Shown one piece after another: positions 13,958 through 16,786 of a stretch of 16,786 bases of DNA (positions are counted from its first letter, which is position 1; the number at the start of each line of letters is the position of its first letter). The translations under genes were made by a program, and so were the position numbers. Below the pieces are notes generated by a model that was not told the DNA's origin, did no database searches, and saw only the letters and a program-made list of their open reading frames with translations. The stretch is from Acidobacteria bacterium AH-259-L09 (lineage in GTDB: Bacteria; Acidobacteriota; UBA6911; RPQK01), in NCBI GenBank assembly GCA_027717875.1, contig JALLOL010000023.1:1-16786 (forward strand), given 5' to 3'.

Positions 13958-16786
13958 TTAATTCACTCTTTTGATCGGGAGGTGGAGTCGAAAGGTGGTG
14001 CCCTTGCCCCGTTTGCTTTCAACGCTGATGCGCCCTGAAAGCTCCTGAATTATACCGTAGGAGACGGACAGACCGAGCCCGGTGCCCTTGCCGACGTCCT
14101 TAGTGGTGAAAAAAGGATCGTAGATTCTTTTAACGTCCTGCTCGGAAATTCCCGCACCACTGTCCTGAATTTCAACGACCAGCAGAGAATCTGTGCGGTA
14201 GGTCTTCACACTGAGTTGTCCTCCTTGGGGCATTGCGTCCTTGGCATTAAGACACAGGTTCATGAAAACCTGCTGCAGCTTGCTTCCGTTAGCCAAGGTC
14301 GGGGGCATGGTGGGGTCCAGATCCAGCTTCACATCAAGACCAGCCTTTCGAAACTGGTGATCAAGCAGCGAAAGAGTCTCCAACATCAGTGAATTGACAT
14401 TGATTTCGTGAAAATCCGAGTCTTTGACTCGCGCAAAATTCAACAAATTGTTCACGATGTTCGAGGCGCGGAAGCCCTGCCTTTCAATCTTCTTCAACAT
14501 TTTACGCCGCGGGTCGTCCGCAGGGATCTCTTTCAGAAGCATCTGTGAGTAACTGGAAATGGCAGTGAGTGGGGTATTGACTTCATGTGCTATGCCAGCT
14601 GCCAGAAGGCCAATGGAGCTCAGTTTTTCAGCCTGTAGAAGTTGGCTCTCCAGCTGAACCTTCTCAGTGATGTCGTCAAGGACCAGCAGCGTCCCAGTCA
14701 CCACGTCGTCTTGCAAGACAAAAGGTGAAACTGTGATGTTTACCAACCGGCTGTGGCCGTCTGTGGATTGGATGTGAGTTTTATAGAGTCGGCTGGTCTC
14801 TTGGACAATCCAGGGTGGACCTTCGACAATCTTTTGCAGCGTCCGCACAAGATCTACAGGAAAAACTTCAGAGATATTCTTGCCTAAAAGCTCGTCCGCC
14901 CGCAGGCCACAGATGGTCTGCATGGAATCATTCCAAACAGTAATTTCTCCTTCCGGAGTAATAACAAGAACGCCGACCGTGATGCTTTCCACCACGTTCT
15001 CACTATAGGCCTTAAGCTGAGCTAATTCATTGGCTTTGGCCTCTAGTGAGCGATAGAGCAGGGCGTTATCAATGGCAATGGCAGCATAACGGGCCAAGGT
15101 GCCGATCAAGTCAAGATCTTCGCTGCTCAGAAATTGACCATCAAACCGTTTCCCCAAACCCAGAAATCCAATCACCCGACCCCGAACTCGGAGAGGTTGG
15201 ACATAGTGCAAATCCCACTTGGACAATTGTGCTCTGACCCGGTCGACGACCTCACTGGGTGGCAATAAAAACAGGGGATTCAGTTCCCGATCAAAATCGG
15301 AAAAGATGGTGTCCGGAATAACCAGTTCAGTGGTTTTGCTCGTGCCGACTGGAAGATGCTGGGCGTGAAAAAGACGATACAGGTCTCCTTGTGCATCGTC
15401 CCGCAGAAAAAGCGCTATTGGAGCCACATTCAGGGTCTTGCGCAGTCGGGTTGAGATCCTCTCTGTGAGTGAAGAAAGCCCGATTTCCGAGCGCAGAGTT
15501 TTACCGAAGTCGGCTAGCGATTGGCGGTAGTCATACTCCTCTCGGTAAAAATAGCGGTCGATTTGGTCCTGAATCTTGTTTTTCAAGGGGGCAAATAGAA
15601 AGGCCACCAGAAGAGCTGATAGGGCAAAAAGTACAAAGCCTGATTCCGGGGAAAAGCCTTGGATGACCCGGCCAATCGACAGAACGATAACCACATACAG
15701 TCCTAAAAGGGCTGAGCTGGCCAGCACATAGGCGGCACCCTGCTTGAAAATCAGCGCCACGTCCATGAGTCTGTGCTTGGTGATGGCGTAGCCGAAGCTC
15801 AGAGGAATGAGCACCAATCCGAGAATGGAAGCTTCCATATAGGGGGAAATCGGCAAGCCGATCAAAAAAGGCACAGCATACAAACACAGAAAGGGAAGGA
15901 TGGCGATTAGAGTTCCGCGCGTCACCCATTTCATCTGCAGCCGTTGGATAGGGGAGGGCGCTTGGCGACGAGAATAAACAAGGGCCAGGGTCCCGAGCAG
16001 AAAGAAAGTCATGAAATGACTCAAGTGAACCTTGTCCAAAAAGTGTTCAATACCCTCGGTGCGGGGTAAACCAAGCGGCTTCAGGCTGCCCGAAAACCAA
16101 AGTGCCTGAAACCCCAGTAAAAAGAGCGATGGTAGGTAAAACAGGAATCTCAAAGAAGGCCAGTTTCTGACCAGAGAAAGTGGTTGGGGGAAATAACAGC
16201 AAAAGTGAACAAAAAGTGGAGGCAGCAGTACAAAAGCCGTGGCGGACGACCAGTAGATAAGCAGGTCGAAGGTGTCGGCACGTCCTGAATAACGGTAGAG
16301 ATAGAGTACAAAGGCGACCAAACAGATCAGGTAAAAGTGAAAAGCCCCTTGTGCCTTCCAGCTGCGCAGGAAGATCAAGAGGCCGATCCCCAGGTGAGTG
16401 AAGGCAACCAGGGCAAGCAAGAAGTCAGTAAAACTGGTGCGCCGCTGGAGTTGAATCTCGATAGGATACGACAGCCGAGAACCAGATCCTGCCTTTTCCA
16501 GCAAATAGGTTGCTTGGGTGCCGGGGGGCAAGATTCCCGCCAGCAGCTCAACCACTTCGGTGTAATCGTCAAGGTTGCGGATGGGCATACCATTAATGCT
16601 AACCAGCCGGTCGCCGCTGCCCAGACCACTCCTGGTTGCTATTAGCCGAGGAGCTTCCAGTGACTTCACTTCCACTCCCCGGGGCGTCTGAGTCCAATTG
16701 ACACCGTCGGAAGGCTCCCTCCATTGCATCCGGTCCAGTAAATTGAGTAACCCGACGTAAATGGACAACGCAGATAGGATCAGGAC
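13958..16786 (-). CDS. PDZ-domain multi-TM sensor histidine kinase (5' end cut by window edge)
   Basis: A hybrid-architecture membrane sensor kinase. The frame is open to base 16786; a TTG at 16768 could start it, but the residues before it (VLILSA) continue a hydrophobic helix, so I take the true start to be beyond the window. Numbering from that TTG: membrane helix to about 12, PDZ domain about 27-108 (SGLGSGDRLVSINGMPIRNL), eight or so membrane helices about 115-395, GAF domain about 415-570, PAS domain about 588-700, HisKA about 711-780 with phospho-accepting His728 (GIAHEVNTPL), and HATPase about 785-932 with N-box Asn841, DSGAG 869-873 and GKGTGLGL 893-900. All kinase motifs look intact. 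Topology places the PDZ between the first helix and the helix bundle, most simply in the periplasm, where it could sense exposed protein ends. The partner is the NtrC-type regulator immediately downstream. Confidence 0.94.
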   Translation of the reverse strand, partial: VLILSALSIYVGLLNLLDRMQWREPSDGVNWTQTPRGVEVKSLEAPRLIATRSGLGSGDRLVSINGMPIRNLDDYTEVVELLAGILPPGTQATYLLEKAGSGSRLSYPIEIQLQRRTSFTDFLLALVAFTHLGIGLLIFLRSWKAQGAFHFYLICLVAFVLYLYRYSGRADTFDLLIYWSSATAFVLLPPLFVHFCCYFPQPLSLVRNWPSLRFLFYLPSLFLLGFQALWFSGSLKPLGLPRTEGIEHFLDKVHLSHFMTFFLLGTLALVYSRRQAPSPIQRLQMKWVTRGTLIAILPFLCLYAVPFLIGLPISPYMEASILGLVLIPLSFGYAITKHRLMDVALIFKQGAAYVLASSALLGLYVVIVLSIGRVIQGFSPESGFVLFALSALLVAFLFAPLKNKIQDQIDRYFYREEYDYRQSLADFGKTLRSEIGLSSLTERISTRLRKTLNVAPIALFLRDDAQGDLYRLFHAQHLPVGTSKTTELVIPDTIFSDFDRELNPLFLLPPSEVVDRVRAQLSKWDLHYVQPLRVRGRVIGFLGLGKRFDGQFLSSEDLDLIGTLARYAAIAIDNALLYRSLEAKANELAQLKAYSENVVESITVGVLVITPEGEITVWNDSMQTICGLRADELLGKNISEVFPVDLVRTLQKIVEGPPWIVQETSRLYKTHIQSTDGHSRLVNITVSPFVLQDDVVTGTLLVLDDITEKVQLESQLLQAEKLSSIGLLAAGIAHEVNTPLTAISSYSQMLLKEIPADDPRRKMLKKIERQGFRASNIVNNLLNFARVKDSDFHEINVNSLMLETLSLLDHQFRKAGLDVKLDLDPTMPPTLANGSKLQQVFMNLCLNAKDAMPQGGQLSVKTYRTDSLLVVEIQDSGAGISEQDVKRIYDPFFTTKDVGKGTGLGLSVSYGIIQELSGRISVESKRGKGTTFRLHLPIKRVN

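Noticed and set aside
16766..16768. TTG at 16768 as the histidine kinase start
   Set aside because: The frame stays open to the window edge and the preceding codons encode hydrophobic residues continuing the membrane helix, so the start is most likely outside the window.

Overview
The window is a compact stretch of about 16.8 kb from a diderm (Gram-negative type) bacterium with roughly even GC content. I infer diderm from LPS-type glycosyltransferases, an ExbB/ExbD proton-channel set and a periplasmic-type PDZ sensor kinase. The style of the genes (an exbB-exbD-exbD-TPR cluster, a PDZ/multi-TM/GAF/PAS histidine kinase beside an NtrC-type regulator with a Fis-like 'NPTTLNEKL' helix, and gene ends peppered with AGAATTC-type short repeats) would fit Acidobacteriota or a similar environmental lineage. 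That placement is a guess; no rRNA or lineage marker is present.

Fourteen of the fifteen genes I call lie on the minus strand. Reading in the transcription direction, from high to low coordinates: a truncated PDZ sensor histidine kinase (13958-16786) and its sigma-54-type response regulator (12553-13944); then, after a 178-bp gap, exbB, exbD, a second exbD and a TPR protein (9859-12374), all overlapping end to end. One short plus-strand gene, a STAS-domain anti-sigma-factor antagonist (9272-9613), runs convergent to the TPR gene and divergent from enolase. Next come eno (7841-9121) and gpmI (6075-7610). Then a nearly gapless series for surface polysaccharide: two family-2 and one family-4 glycosyltransferases, rmlA, rmlB, rmlD, and finally the 5' part of smpB, which runs off the left edge.

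Functionally there are three blocks. (1) The kinase/regulator pair probably senses something at the envelope through PDZ and membrane domains and activates sigma-54 promoters. (2) ExbB plus two ExbD paralogues and a TPR partner form a proton-motive-force-driven inner-membrane module. (3) RmlA, RmlB and RmlD make dTDP-sugar (dTDP-rhamnose if RmlC is encoded elsewhere) for the three glycosyltransferases, in one orientation with two lower-glycolysis enzymes and the tmRNA partner SmpB.

No tRNA, rRNA, CRISPR array, transposase or phage gene was seen. The most unusual non-coding signal is a set of short-unit repeats (AGAATTC, TCAGAAG, CTGGATT, GTCAGGAA, TCTGACCCC) in intergenic gaps, several starting exactly at or inside a stop codon and two organised as inverted-repeat elements of about 200-245 bp. 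No gene-free stretch exceeds 300 bases.
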